The notes: generated by a model not told the origin, from the sequence alone. Shown: positions 35,064-43,889, counted from the stretch's first letter. The stretch is 64,000 nucleotides of DNA from Pseudorhodoferax sp. Leaf274 (GCF_001422445.1 NZ_LMNA01000030.1:231-64230), one strand, 5' to 3'. Program-made: numbers and translations.

Positions 35064-36149
35064 TCAGGCCTGCTGCGCGAACTTCCAGGCAAGTTCGGCG
35101 AGCGGGCGGGCGCCGGCACCGGATGTGGCGGCGCGTTCGCTGGAGGCCGTGCCCGATTCGGCCCGCTTGGCGATGCCCTGCAGGATCGCGGCCAGGCGGA
35201 ACATGTTGTAGGCCAGGTAGAAGTTCCAGTCGCGCGCGAGTTCTTGCGGGGTGGCGAAGCCGGTGCGCTCGCAGTAGCGCGCGATGTAGTCGGCCTCGGC
35301 CGGGATGCCCAGCGCCTTCAGGTCGAGCCCGGCGATGCCGCGGAACTGGCCGGGGCTGATGTGCCAGGACATGCAGTGGTAGCTGAAGTCCGCCAGCGGG
35401 TGGCCCAGCGTGGACAGCTCCCAGTCCAGCACCGCGACGATGCGCGGCTCGCTGGCGTGGAACATGGTGTTGTCCAGCCGGTAGTCGCCGTGCACGATGC
35501 TCGTGAAGCGCTCGTCGCGCGCGCTGGCGGGCATGTTGCGCGGCAGCCAGTCGATGAGCTTGTCCATTTCGGGGATGGGCTGCGTGATCGAGGCGACGTA
35601 CTGCTTGCTCCAGCGGCCGATCTGGCGCTCGAAGTAGTTGCCGGGCTTGCCGTAGCCCGCGAGCCCGCGCGCGGCGAAGTCCACGCTGTGCAGCGCCGCG
35701 ATCACGCGGTTCATCTCGTCGTAGATGGCGGCGCGGCCGGCCGGCTCCATGCCGGCCAGGCCCTGGTCCCAGAGCACGCGACCTTCCTTGAACTCCATGA
35801 TGTAGAAGGCGCGGCCGATGACGGATTCGTCATCGCACAGGCACAGCATGGCTGGCACGGGCACGTCGGTTCCGGCCAGGCCGCGCATGACGGCGAACTC
35901 GCGCTCGATGGCGTGGGCCGAGGGCAGCAGCTTGGCCACCGGGCCGGGCTTGGAGCGCATCACGTAGCGCTGCGTGGGCGTGGTGAGCTTGTACGTGGGG
36001 TTGGACTGCCCGCCCTTGAACAGCGCGACCTCCAGCGGTCCGGCAAAGCCGGGCAGCTGCGCGGCCAGCCAGTCGGTCAGCCTTGCGGTGTCGAAGGCGT
36101 GCTGGCCGCTGACTTCCTTGGTGCCCTCGAAATGGTCGAATTCGCTCAT
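35064..36149 (-). CDS. APH-like phosphotransferase family protein (ACAD10-type kinase)
   Basis: This is a 361-residue aminoglycoside-phosphotransferase-fold protein. The catalytic loop is I-V-H-G-D-Y-R-L-D-N-T-M-F near residue 217, and the metal motif V-L-D-W-E-L-S-T-L-G-H-P-L-A-D lies near 238. The nucleotide-binding region F-K-G-G-Q-S-N-P-T-Y-K-L is near 44. Relatives are often found with acyl-CoA dehydrogenases and fatty-acid genes, like the kinase half of ACAD10, which phosphorylates 4-hydroxyacyl-CoA. Here the enoyl-CoA hydratase and 3-hydroxyacyl-CoA dehydrogenase are close by on the same strand, so a hydroxyacyl substrate is plausible. Antibiotic modification is unlikely. Confidence 0.85.
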   Translation of the reverse strand: MSEFDHFEGTKEVSGQHAFDTARLTDWLAAQLPGFAGPLEVALFKGGQSNPTYKLTTPTQRYVMRSKPGPVAKLLPSAHAIEREFAVMRGLAGTDVPVPAMLCLCDDESVIGRAFYIMEFKEGRVLWDQGLAGMEPAGRAAIYDEMNRVIAALHSVDFAARGLAGYGKPGNYFERQIGRWSKQYVASITQPIPEMDKLIDWLPRNMPASARDERFTSIVHGDYRLDNTMFHASEPRIVAVLDWELSTLGHPLADFSYHCMSWHISPGQFRGIAGLDLKALGIPAEADYIARYCERTGFATPQELARDWNFYLAYNMFRLAAILQGIAKRAESGTASSERAATSGAGARPLAELAWKFAQQA

Positions 36150-36180
36150 GCGGGTTGTCTCCCTGTGTCGGTGTTGTGGT

Positions 36181-36900
36181 TCAGCGGTCGGAGTCGACGA
36201 TGCGCATCAGCGCATCGCGGTCGCGCACGATGAGGCCGGTCGCTTCGATGCGGATGGCGTCCTCGCGCTCCATGGTCTTGAGTTCCTGGTTCACGCGCTG
36301 GCGCGAGGCGCCAAGCAGCTGGGCCAGCTCTTCCTGCGCCAGCTGCAGGCTGATGCGGACCTCGTTGCCGTCTTCCAGGCTGGGCACGCCATAGCTGCGC
36401 ACCAGGTGCAGCAGCTGCTTGGCCAGCCGCGCGCGCAGGGGCAGGGTGTTGAGGTCTTCCACCAGGCCGAAGAGCAGCCGGATGCGGCGCGACTGCAGCC
36501 ACATCAGCGCCTCGTAGAGCTCGCTGTGCGCGGCCAGGATCTTCTTGAAGTCGGCACGGGCCACGCAGACGATGGTGGTGGCGCCATGCGCATAGACGTC
36601 GTGCGTGCGGCGGTCGCTGTCGAAGAAGGCCACGTCGCCGAACCAGATGCCGGGCTCCACGTAGGTCAGCGTGATCTGCTTGCCCGAGATGGAGGTGGAG
36701 CTCACGCGGGCCGCGCCCTTGGCACAGGCGATCCACTCTTCCGCGATGTCGCCGCGGGCGGCGATCAGTTCGCCGTTCTTGTAGCGTCGGACATAAGCGC
36801 ATCGAAGAATGTCGTGCCGCAGCGAGGGGGAGAGGGATGAAAACCAGCGCCCGGCGTTGATCGCTTCGCGCTCGGCGATGTTAAGAATCGGTTCGTCCAT
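36181..36900 (-). CDS. Crp/Fnr family transcriptional regulator
   Basis: This is a 239-residue regulator with an N-terminal cyclic-nucleotide-binding-like beta-barrel (about residues 15-140: F-S-S-L-S-P-S-L-R, then I-W-F-G-D-V-A-F-F-D). A long dimerisation helix and a C-terminal winged helix follow, with LAQEELAQLLGASRQRVNQEL near 188-208. There is no N-terminal cysteine cluster, so it is not an oxygen-sensing Fnr. The cAMP-contact residues of Crp are not evident either, so the ligand is unknown. It lies 31 nt upstream of the APH-like gene and 43 nt downstream of the enoyl-CoA hydratase, all on the minus strand. Confidence 0.9.
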   Translation of the reverse strand: MDEPILNIAEREAINAGRWFSSLSPSLRHDILRCAYVRRYKNGELIAARGDIAEEWIACAKGAARVSSTSISGKQITLTYVEPGIWFGDVAFFDSDRRTHDVYAHGATTIVCVARADFKKILAAHSELYEALMWLQSRRIRLLFGLVEDLNTLPLRARLAKQLLHLVRSYGVPSLEDGNEVRISLQLAQEELAQLLGASRQRVNQELKTMEREDAIRIEATGLIVRDRDALMRIVDSDR

Positions 36901-36943
36901 GTTCTGTCTTTTGGGTGACTGCGGCCCGGCGGCCGGGCTGGGC

Positions 36944-37726
36944 TCAGGTCAGCGGTGCCGCGCCGCGCTGTTCACGGAACGCGGCGATGGCCGCGCCCGT
37001 ATCTGCGTGGTGCAGGTTGGCGACGAAGCGGTCGCGCTCGTGCGCCAGTTGCTCGGGCAGCGTGGCGGCCTCGGCGAGGGCCAGCAACTCCTTGCCGCTG
37101 GCCACGGCATGCGGCGCAAGCGCGTTGATCTGCCCGGCCAGGGCGAGGGCTTCATGCAGCGCCGTGCCCGGGCCGCAGACGCGGTTGACCACGCCCAGCG
37201 CGTGCAGCCGCTCGGCGTTCACGCGCGTGCCCAGCATCAGCAGTTCGCCGGCCAACTGGCGTGGCAGTGCCCGCGCCAGGCTCCAGCTCGCGCCCGCATC
37301 GGGCGACAGGCCCAGCGCGCTGCCTGCCAGCGCGAACTGCGCGTTGCGCGCGGCGACGATGAAGTCGCAGGCCAGGGCCAGCGCGAAGCCGGCATCGGCG
37401 GCCACGCCCTCGACGGCGGCGACCACGGGCTTGGGGAAGCTGCGGATGGCCTCGATCCAGCTGTGCAGGCCTTCGGTCAGCGCGACCTGGTGCGACGCGC
37501 TCTCGCGGCGGCTGGCCTGCAGCTGCTCCAGGTCGTGGCCCACGCTGAACACGGCGCCGGCGCCGGCGATGACCACGCTGGCCACCTCGTTGCTGGATTC
37601 GGCCACGTTCAGGGCCTCGACGCCGGCGGCCCAGATGTCCGGCCCCAGGGCGTTGTGGCGCTCCGGATGCGACAGGGTGAGCACCATGGTCGCGCCATGG
37701 CGGGTGCTGAGCAGGGCGGCGGGCAT
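36944..37726 (-). CDS. enoyl-CoA hydratase/isomerase family protein (PaaG-like)
   Basis: This is a 260-residue crotonase-fold protein. Signature regions are HPERHNALG near residue 19, the oxyanion-hole stretch F-S-V-G-H-D-L near 61, GVAADAGFALALACDFIVAA near 107, and GLSPDAGASWSLAR near 139. The acidic residue in the last motif matches the PaaG-type pattern. It follows the 3-hydroxyacyl-CoA dehydrogenase by 13 nt, so the pair forms a hydratase/dehydrogenase unit. The Gly-to-Asp change in V-A-A-D-A-G, near the second oxyanion Gly, is mildly unusual. The substrate (phenylacetate ring-cleavage product, dicarboxylic acyl-CoA or fatty acyl-CoA) is undetermined. Confidence 0.87.
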   Translation of the reverse strand: MPAALLSTRHGATMVLTLSHPERHNALGPDIWAAGVEALNVAESSNEVASVVIAGAGAVFSVGHDLEQLQASRRESASHQVALTEGLHSWIEAIRSFPKPVVAAVEGVAADAGFALALACDFIVAARNAQFALAGSALGLSPDAGASWSLARALPRQLAGELLMLGTRVNAERLHALGVVNRVCGPGTALHEALALAGQINALAPHAVASGKELLALAEAATLPEQLAHERDRFVANLHHADTGAAIAAFREQRGAAPLT

Positions 37727-37739
37727 GGGGCGGGTGGCT

Positions 37740-39260
37740 TCAGGTTTCTTCGTGCAGCAGGGACAGGCCGATCGCACCGCGGCGCCGCAGCCAGGGGCTG
37801 GGGCGGTAGCGCGCATCGCCGTAGACGGTCTGCAGGTTGAACAGCACTTCCAGTATGTTGGTCGGGCCGCAGCGGTCTCCCAGCGCCAGGGGGCCGGCGG
37901 GATAGCCCAGGCCCAGCGTGACGGCCAGTTCCAGGTCGCGCGGCGTGCAGATGGACTGCTGGCAGATGTCGGCCGCGATGTTGACGATGGTGGCCACCAC
38001 GCGCTGGGTGACGAAGCCGCCACTGTCGCGCACCACGCTGACGGCCTTGCCGTCGCGTGCAAACAACGCGTGCGCGGCATCGCGCATGTCGACGCGCGTG
38101 GCCGGGTTTGTTGCCAGGACGCGACGCTTGGTCGCGGCATCGTCGAGCAGCATGTCGATGCCGATGGTGCGTGCGGGATCCAGGCGCTCGACCACGGCGA
38201 CGGTGGTGATGTCGAAACCCAGCGGCGCGACCAGGGTCAGCGCTTCCATCGAGGGCGACTGGCCGGTCTCGATGCGGGCGCCCAGGTCCTTGAGCAGCTG
38301 GAACAGCTCGGCCCGGCGTGCGGCGCGCGGCGACACCCACACCGGCGGAATCTGGTCGACCTGCGGCACCGGCGGTTCGGCCGGCACCTGCGCCACGCCG
38401 TCGACATAGCGGTAGAAGCCCTCGCCGACCTTGCGGCCGACCACGCCGCCGGCCACACGCTGGGCCGCCAGCGCACTGGGGCGGTAGCGCGGCTCGTCGT
38501 AGTACTGCCGGTAAATGGACTCCATGACCGGGTGTGAAACGTCCAGCCCGGTCAGGTCCATCAATTCGAAGGGCCCCAGCTTGAAGCCGACCTGGTCCTT
38601 GAGGATGCGGTCGATGGTGGCGAAATCGGCGACCGATTCGCTGACGATGCGCAGTGCTTCCGTGCCGTAGCCGCGCCCGGCATGGTTGACGATGAAGCCA
38701 GGCGTGTCGGCCGCCTGCACGGGCGTGTGGCCCATGGCACGCGCGAACTGGGTCAGGCCGGCGCAGACGGCGGCATCCGTCTTGAGCCCGGCGATGACCT
38801 CGACCACCTTCATGAGCGGCACGGGGTTGAAGAAGTGGTAGCCGGCGAAACGCCCGGGATGCTGGAGCGCCGCGGCAATGGCCGTGATCGACAGCGAGGA
38901 GGTGTTGCTGGCCAGCACCGCGTCCGGCCGCACGATGGTTTCGAGTTCTGCGAACAGGCGCTGCTTCACGTCCAGCCGCTCGACGACCGCCTCGATGACC
39001 AGATCACAGTCGGCCAGATCGGCCAGCGCCGCTACCTCGGTCAGGGCTTCGCGCTGCGCATGGAGCGCCGGTGTGTCCAACCGGCCTTTTTCGTGCAGCT
39101 TGGCCCACTGTGCATACACGGCTTCCCGGGCCTTGGCGGCGGCGCCCGGCGCCACGTCGAAGAGTTTGACGGTACTACCTGCTTGTGCTGCAATTTGGCC
39201 GATTCCGCGGCCCATTGCGCCGGCGCCGACCACGCCGACAACGCGATATGCTGTGTCCAT
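37740..39260 (-). CDS. 3-hydroxyacyl-CoA dehydrogenase (PaaH-like, two-domain)
   Basis: This is a 506-residue NAD-dependent dehydrogenase. The Rossmann motif is GVVGAGAMGRGIGQIAAQAG at residues 9-28. N-T-S-S-L-S-I-T-A-I-A follows near 118, and the catalytic-His region G-Y-H-F-F-N-P-V-P-L-M-K-V-V-E-V lies near 141. Two tandem C-terminal helical domains follow, the second with L-G-L-G-Y-P-A-G-P-L-A-L-G-D. This length and duplicated C-terminus match PaaH (3-hydroxyadipyl-CoA dehydrogenase) rather than the 280-residue short form. The enoyl-CoA hydratase downstream completes a beta-oxidation unit. No other paa genes are in the window, so a fatty or dicarboxylic acid role is equally possible. Confidence 0.9.
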   Translation of the reverse strand: MDTAYRVVGVVGAGAMGRGIGQIAAQAGSTVKLFDVAPGAAAKAREAVYAQWAKLHEKGRLDTPALHAQREALTEVAALADLADCDLVIEAVVERLDVKQRLFAELETIVRPDAVLASNTSSLSITAIAAALQHPGRFAGYHFFNPVPLMKVVEVIAGLKTDAAVCAGLTQFARAMGHTPVQAADTPGFIVNHAGRGYGTEALRIVSESVADFATIDRILKDQVGFKLGPFELMDLTGLDVSHPVMESIYRQYYDEPRYRPSALAAQRVAGGVVGRKVGEGFYRYVDGVAQVPAEPPVPQVDQIPPVWVSPRAARRAELFQLLKDLGARIETGQSPSMEALTLVAPLGFDITTVAVVERLDPARTIGIDMLLDDAATKRRVLATNPATRVDMRDAAHALFARDGKAVSVVRDSGGFVTQRVVATIVNIAADICQQSICTPRDLELAVTLGLGYPAGPLALGDRCGPTNILEVLFNLQTVYGDARYRPSPWLRRRGAIGLSLLHEET

Positions 39261-39322
39261 CGATCAATTATGACGTGCCGATCCGAGTGGTATGGTGCGC
39301 AAATGATTCATACGCACTCACT

Positions 39323-41539
39323 GTGAAACTACAACACAAGCTGGTGGGGCTGGGGCTGCTGGGGGTGGCTGTCGGCAGTTCGGCATTGAGTCTGGGCCGC
39401 GCACGCGGCAACGTGGTTCTGGGCCAGCCGTTGAGCCTGGCAGTGGAAGTCCGGGTCGACCAGCCGGAAGACGCCACGGTGCAGTGTTTCCGTGTCGAGG
39501 TGTTCCATGGCGACACGCTGATCGAGTCCTCGCGCGTGCGGCTGGTCATGCAGGCGCCGGCGGCCGGCGCGCAGGAGGCGGTGCTGCGCATCCGCTCCAG
39601 CGCCGTCATCGACGAACCTGTCGTGGGTCTCGTGTTGCACGCGCTGTGCGGCCAGGGGGGCTCTCGGCGCTATGACTTCCTGCCCGAGTTTCCGGCCGAG
39701 TTGAAGGCAGCGGCAGGGCCGGTGGACCTGTCCAGGACGGCGCCCGCACCGTCGGCGGCAGCGCCACCTGTTGCTGCTGCACCACTGCCTCCGGTCGAAG
39801 CCGTGCGGCCTGCGCCCGCGCCGGCACCGCCGCGTGCAGCCGCCGCGCCGGCGCCGCGTCCGCCCCAACGCCAGGCGCCGGCGCGTCCGCCGGCCAAGGC
39901 CACTGCGCCAAAGGCGGCCCCCGCGCCTGCGCCACGGCCCGCCGAACCCAGGCCGCAGGCGGCTGCATCGGCCCCCGCGGTCGCCGCGGCTGGTGCGCCC
40001 CGGTTGACGCTGGATGCTCCGGCAGGCCCCGTCGCCGGCATGCAGCCCAGCCCGGCCCTGAATTCGCAGATCGTCGACGATGCGGCGCAGCGCGAAGCCG
40101 TTGCCGCCATGTGGCGTGCCTTGCGGACCACGCCGGAAGAGATCGTCCGTGACAAGCAGCGCCTGGAGGCCCTGGAAGCGCAGCAGGCGGTGCAGAGCAA
40201 ACAGGCGGCAGAGCCCAGCGCGGCCGAACGCGAACTGCGGGCCCGGCTCGAGCGTGCGGAGCGCCGGCTGGACGAAGCGGAGAGCGGCCGCGTCGACATC
40301 CTGCTCGTCTACGGCCTGCTGGCCCTGTTGGTGCTGATGGTCGGCCTGGCCGCGTACTTCTGGCAGCGTGCCCGCCATGCTGCACTGGCTGCCGCGCACT
40401 GGAGTGGCGATGCCGCGCCGCCCGTCGTGGTGGCTGTGCCGGAGCCGTCGCCTGTCGCGCCACCTGCGGTGACGCGCCCGCCCGTGGTGTCCAGGCCATC
40501 GCTGGCCGATGAGTTCCTGGACAGCGAGCCCGCTTCTGCGCTCGGCATCGGGCGCCCGTCGACGGTGGACACCGGCGCCGTGGCCGCCGCGGTGTTCGCG
40601 CACGACCGTGCCTTGCCGGTGGACGCCTCGCGGCCGGTGCGTCCGGACGAGTTCGTCGACGTGCAGCAACATGCCGACTTCTTCGTCTCGCTGGGCCAGT
40701 ACGAACAGGCCATCGAGGTGCTGCAGCAGCACCTGGACGAGCACCAGGACATGAGCCCGCTGGCCTTCCTGGAACTGTTCGGCATCTACCACCAGCAGGG
40801 CCGCAAGGACGACTTCAATGCCTTGCGCGCGCGCTTCCAGCGCCGCTTTAACGCGCATGTGCCCAATTTCGCGGCCTTCGCGGACGAAGGCCTGGCCCTG
40901 GAGGACTATCCCGCAACGCTGCTCAGCATCGAGACGGTCTGGGGCCATGTGCGTGTGCTGGACACGATCGAAGCCAACCTGCTGCGCCATCCGGAAGATA
41001 CCGGCCGCCCGCTGGACCTGGCGGCTTACCGCGATCTGCTGATGCTCTACGGCGTGGCGCAGGACGTCTTCGTCCCGGCCGGCGGCACACGTTCGCCTTC
41101 GGGTTTCGGCGTCATCGCGCCGCCGGAGTCCGTGGCTTCCACGGGCCGTGGGCTGGGCACCGGCCTGGCGGCGGCGGGCACGCCGCTGGCCGCCGCCGCT
41201 GCGGTGGATTCGATGCTGGAATTCGTGCCCGATTCCGGGGTGGCCCCATTGCCGACCACCCACGACGGCAGCGGCCTGGAACTGGACATCGATCTGTCGA
41301 CGAGCAGCGGAGACATTGCCGCAGCACCGGCCCTGTCGCTGGTCGATATCGACATCGACCTGCCCTTGCTGGACGACGACGCGCTGGCCGAAGTGCCTGC
41401 GTCGGCGCCGACCCCGATCGCGCCTGCGGGCGATGTGCCGGCCAGGTCCGACAAGCCCGAGATCGACAGCGGGCTGATCGACTTCGACCTGTTCGACCCG
41501 AACACCGAAGCGCGCATCGCCCCCAAGTCCACCCGTTGA
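39323..41539 (+). CDS. fimV: FimV/HubP-like membrane protein
   Basis: This is a 738-residue protein, assigned a GTG start because the signal-like sequence K-L-Q-H-K-L-V-G-L-G-L-L-G-V-A follows directly and no in-frame ATG fits. The periplasmic N-terminal domain contains R-G-N-V-V-L-G-Q-P-L, like the FimV start. A long Pro/Ala-rich linker follows (about 135-240), then a short coiled coil before one membrane segment at about 322-345. The cytoplasmic part has a tetratricopeptide-like segment D-F-F-V-S-L-G-Q-Y-E-Q-A-I-E-V-L near 451 and an acidic tail ending D-L-F-D-P-N. FimV proteins organise the cell pole and type IV pili. I cannot see the usual LysM peptidoglycan-binding domain. Confidence 0.75.
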   Translation: MKLQHKLVGLGLLGVAVGSSALSLGRARGNVVLGQPLSLAVEVRVDQPEDATVQCFRVEVFHGDTLIESSRVRLVMQAPAAGAQEAVLRIRSSAVIDEPVVGLVLHALCGQGGSRRYDFLPEFPAELKAAAGPVDLSRTAPAPSAAAPPVAAAPLPPVEAVRPAPAPAPPRAAAAPAPRPPQRQAPARPPAKATAPKAAPAPAPRPAEPRPQAAASAPAVAAAGAPRLTLDAPAGPVAGMQPSPALNSQIVDDAAQREAVAAMWRALRTTPEEIVRDKQRLEALEAQQAVQSKQAAEPSAAERELRARLERAERRLDEAESGRVDILLVYGLLALLVLMVGLAAYFWQRARHAALAAAHWSGDAAPPVVVAVPEPSPVAPPAVTRPPVVSRPSLADEFLDSEPASALGIGRPSTVDTGAVAAAVFAHDRALPVDASRPVRPDEFVDVQQHADFFVSLGQYEQAIEVLQQHLDEHQDMSPLAFLELFGIYHQQGRKDDFNALRARFQRRFNAHVPNFAAFADEGLALEDYPATLLSIETVWGHVRVLDTIEANLLRHPEDTGRPLDLAAYRDLLMLYGVAQDVFVPAGGTRSPSGFGVIAPPESVASTGRGLGTGLAAAGTPLAAAAAVDSMLEFVPDSGVAPLPTTHDGSGLELDIDLSTSSGDIAAAPALSLVDIDIDLPLLDDDALAEVPASAPTPIAPAGDVPARSDKPEIDSGLIDFDLFDPNTEARIAPKSTR

Positions 41540-41564
41540 TGCCGCGGGGCAGGGGCGGCGCCTT

Positions 41565-42572
41565 TCAGCGCCGCACTTGCAGCGAGCCCGGGTTGACGAT
41601 GTTGGTGGGCGTGCCGCGGATGTAGTTCAGCACGTTGTCGAACGCCGCATTGAAGTACATCTCGTAGCTCTGCAGTTCCACATAACCAATGTGCGGCGTG
41701 CAGATGCAGTTCTCCAGGCGCAGCAAGGCATGGCCCTGCAGGATGGGCTCGCTTTCGAACACGTCGACGGCTGCCATGCCGGGGCGTCCGCGGTTCAGCC
41801 CGGCCAGCAGCGCATCGGGCTCGATGAGTTCGGCGCGCGAGGTGTTGACCAGCAGCGAAGTCGGCTTCATGCGCGCCAGATCGTCGAGCTTGACGATGCC
41901 GCGCGTCTCCTCGTTGAGCCGCAGGTGCAGCGAAAGCACGTCGCTGTTGGCGAACAGCTCGTCCTGGCTGGCCGCGATCTGGTGGCCGTCTGCCAGTGCC
42001 CGCTCGCACGAGCCGGCACGCCCCCAGACCAGCACACGCATGCCGAAGGCACGTGCATAGGTGCTGACGATCTGCCCAATGCGGCCGTAGCCGAAGATGC
42101 CCATGGTGCGTTCGCGCAGCACGGTGCCCAGGCCGAAATTGGGGGGCATGGACGCTGTCTTCATGCCGGACTGCTGCCAGGCGCCATGCTTGAGGTTGCC
42201 GATGTACTGGGGCAGGCGCCGGGTTGCGGCCATGATCAGCGCCCAGGTCAGCTCGGCAGGTGCGACAGGCGAGCCCACGCCTTCGGCCACGGCCACCCCA
42301 CGTTCGGTGCAGGCGGCGACGTCGATGTGCGGGCCGACACGGCCGGTCTGGGCGATCAGCTTGAGCTTGGGGAGCTTTTCGATCAGCGCACGGTTCAGGT
42401 GGGTACGCTCGCGGATCAGCACGAGGATGTCGGCATCGCGCAGCCGGACCGACAACTGCCCCAGGCCCTTCACGGTGTTGGTGTAGACCTTGGCCGCATA
42501 GGGTTCGAGCTTGGCTGCGCAGTCGAGCTTGCGCACCGCATCCTGGTAGTCATCGAGGATCACAATGTTCAT
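41565..42572 (-). CDS. D-2-hydroxyacid dehydrogenase family protein
   Basis: This is a 335-residue NAD-dependent D-isomer hydroxyacid dehydrogenase of the SerA/formate dehydrogenase-like fold. The catalytic Arg lies in Q-T-G-R-V-G-P-H-I-D near residue 84. The nucleotide loop is M-G-I-F-G-Y-G-R-I-G near 152. The Glu/His pair lies in the A-A-V-D-V-F-E-S-E-P and T-P-H-I-G-Y segments near 270-300. The ATG at 42572 starts at N-I-V-I-L-D-D-Y-Q. The frame extends upstream only into Arg-rich, non-homologous sequence. Phosphoglycerate, glyoxylate/hydroxypyruvate or lactate are possible substrates. It is convergent with the FimV-like gene (25-nt gap). Confidence 0.87.
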   Translation of the reverse strand: MNIVILDDYQDAVRKLDCAAKLEPYAAKVYTNTVKGLGQLSVRLRDADILVLIRERTHLNRALIEKLPKLKLIAQTGRVGPHIDVAACTERGVAVAEGVGSPVAPAELTWALIMAATRRLPQYIGNLKHGAWQQSGMKTASMPPNFGLGTVLRERTMGIFGYGRIGQIVSTYARAFGMRVLVWGRAGSCERALADGHQIAASQDELFANSDVLSLHLRLNEETRGIVKLDDLARMKPTSLLVNTSRAELIEPDALLAGLNRGRPGMAAVDVFESEPILQGHALLRLENCICTPHIGYVELQSYEMYFNAAFDNVLNYIRGTPTNIVNPGSLQVRR

Positions 42573-42655
42573 GCGGCCATTGTGCCTCGCGCCTCCATGG
42601 CGCCCGGGCCGCAGCGGGCAGGGAACCCGTTGCCGCCGCCGCTCTGCCTGCTGCT

Positions 42656-42967
42656 TCAGTGCCGTGCTGGCGCGGATTCGGCGGCGGCCAGCCGGTCGAG
42701 CTCGGCACACACATCGGCCATGCGGCCCGAGATGACCATGCGGCCTGCCGCGGCACGGGGCTGGTGCGGCTCGAACACACGCAGCACCCGCAGCGCCGGT
42801 GCCGGCCGCACGGAGGCCGGTGCCACATGCGAGGGGCTGCGGCGCAGCCGTTTGTTCAGGCGGGCGCTCAGGCGCGCGCCCAGGCGGTCCGCCAGCCGCG
42901 GGCCGAATTCTTCAAACCATTGCGGCAGCCGGGCCACGCGCACGGCGGTCAGCATTGCGATTCCCAT
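42656..42967 (-). CDS. small basic protein downstream of lexA, unknown function
   Basis: This is a 103-residue Arg-rich protein that I do not recognise. A GAAGGAGTTT ribosome binding site precedes the ATG at 42967. Residues 13-45 form an amphipathic basic helix (L-P-Q-W-F-E-E-F-G-P-R-L-A-D-R-L), and a V-F-E-P-H-Q-P region follows near 67. It starts 125 nt after the lexA stop on the same strand, the position where many bacteria carry a LexA-controlled cell-division inhibitor or mutagenesis gene. A damage-response role is a hypothesis only; I see no SulA or ImuA domain and no LexA box in the 125-bp gap. Confidence 0.6.
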   Translation of the reverse strand: MGIAMLTAVRVARLPQWFEEFGPRLADRLGARLSARLNKRLRRSPSHVAPASVRPAPALRVLRVFEPHQPRAAAGRMVISGRMADVCAELDRLAAAESAPARH

Positions 42968-43092
42968 TTCAAACTCCTTCCGTCCATCGGGCGGATTGGG
43001 GCAGGATTGGTTGAAAGGCACAGCACCAGGGTTGCCGCGCGCTGCGCGCGGCGGACGCCCGCCACCTGGCATTGTGCGAACAGCGGTGCGAC

Positions 43093-43782
43093 CTACATCA
43101 GCATGGTGTTGCGGATCAGCCCCACGGCCAGGCCTTCGATCTCGAAGGGCTCGCCGGGCTCCACGAAGATGGTGGGGTAGTCGGGGTTTTCGGGGTGGAG
43201 CTCGATGCTGTCGGAGGTGCGCTTGTAGCGCTTGACCGTGACCTCGTCGCCAAGCCGGGCCACGACGATCTGGCCGTTCTTGGCGTCCTTGGTGGCACGC
43301 ACCGCGAGCAGGTCGCCATCCATGATGCCGGCGTCGCGCATGGACATGCCACGCACGCGCAACAGGTAGTCGGGCTTGTGCTGGAACAGGCTGCTTTCCA
43401 CGTAGTAGGTCTGGTCGACATGTTCCTGCGCCAGGATGGGCGAGCCAGCCGCCACACGGCCGACCAGCGGCAACGCCAGCTGCGCCAATTCCTGAAGGGG
43501 CAGGCTGAACTGCTTGCTGCGTCGCTCGTTGACCGAGCGCAGCATGTCGCTGCGCAGGCGGATGCCGCGCGAGGTGCCGCTCACGAGTTCGATGACGCCC
43601 TTGCGCGCCAGGGCTTGCAGATGCTCTTCTGCGGCATTGGCCGACTTGAAGCCCAGTTCGGCGGCGATTTCGGCACGGGTCGGCGGGGCGCCTGTGTTTG
43701 CGATGGCGGCCTGGATCAGTTCCAGAATCTGTTGCTGGCGCGCCGTGAGCTTGGCCGGGAAGGCAGGAGAGGCGTCTGACAT
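43093..43782 (-). CDS. lexA: SOS repressor LexA
   Basis: This is a 229-residue transcriptional repressor and self-cleaving serine peptidase. The N-terminal winged helix-turn-helix covers residues 11-72 ([13 protein letters not shown], then [20 protein letters not shown]). The autoproteolysis bond is Ala112-Gly113 in V-A-A-G-S. The catalytic dyad is Ser147 (RGMSM) and Lys184 (VTVKRYK), spaced 37 residues as in E. coli. It is longer than E. coli LexA (202 aa) through the linker around S-V-N-E-R-R-S-K. Two 16-bp CTGT-N8-xCAG sites lie 62-96 nt upstream, between lexA and a divergent asparaginase gene, so it is probably autoregulated. Confidence 0.97.
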   Translation of the reverse strand: MSDASPAFPAKLTARQQQILELIQAAIANTGAPPTRAEIAAELGFKSANAAEEHLQALARKGVIELVSGTSRGIRLRSDMLRSVNERRSKQFSLPLQELAQLALPLVGRVAAGSPILAQEHVDQTYYVESSLFQHKPDYLLRVRGMSMRDAGIMDGDLLAVRATKDAKNGQIVVARLGDEVTVKRYKRTSDSIELHPENPDYPTIFVEPGEPFEIEGLAVGLIRNTMLM

Positions 43783-43804
43783 GGCAGTTCCTTGTGCGTC
43801 TTGG

Positions 43805-43819
43805 TACAGCTACCCTGTA
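43805..43819. promoter_or_regulatory. palindrome TACAGctaccCTGTA in the lexA leader
   Basis: A perfect 5-bp inverted repeat with a 5-bp spacer lies 23 nt upstream of the lexA ATG. Its arms are the LexA half-sites but in the reverse order (ACAG before CTGT). It may be an extra operator or an mRNA hairpin close to the ribosome binding site. Function is unproven. Confidence 0.35.
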
Positions 43820-43843
43820 GGCTGGAGCGATGGACACAGTGGT

Positions 43844-43859
43844 CTGTGTAAATTTCCAG
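43844..43859. promoter_or_regulatory. candidate LexA box, CTGTGTAAATTTCCAG
   Basis: This 16-bp site fits CTGT-N8-ACAG with one mismatch (CCAG). It is the first of two sites whose starts are 19 bp apart in the lexA/asparaginase divergent region, as in doubly operated lexA promoters. Confidence 0.6.
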
Positions 43860-43862
43860 TAC

Positions 43863-43878
43863 CTGTATTTTCAATCAG
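43863..43878. promoter_or_regulatory. candidate LexA box, CTGTATTTTCAATCAG
   Basis: This is the second 16-bp site fitting CTGT-N8-ACAG with one mismatch (TCAG). It ends 11 nt before the asparaginase ATG at 43890, so LexA bound here would also block transcription or ribosome-proximal DNA of that gene. Confidence 0.6.
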
Positions 43879-43889
43879 TTTCTACAAGC

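Noticed and set aside
35064-36149. Aminoglycoside resistance kinase
   Set aside because: The APH fold is clear, but context (enoyl-CoA hydratase, hydroxyacyl-CoA dehydrogenase) and the L-D-W-E-L-S-T-L-G-H-P pattern fit the ACAD10-type metabolic group.
37740-39260. Complete phenylacetate degradation cluster
   Set aside because: Only a PaaG-like and a PaaH-like gene are present; no paaABCDE ring-oxygenase genes or paaK are in the window.
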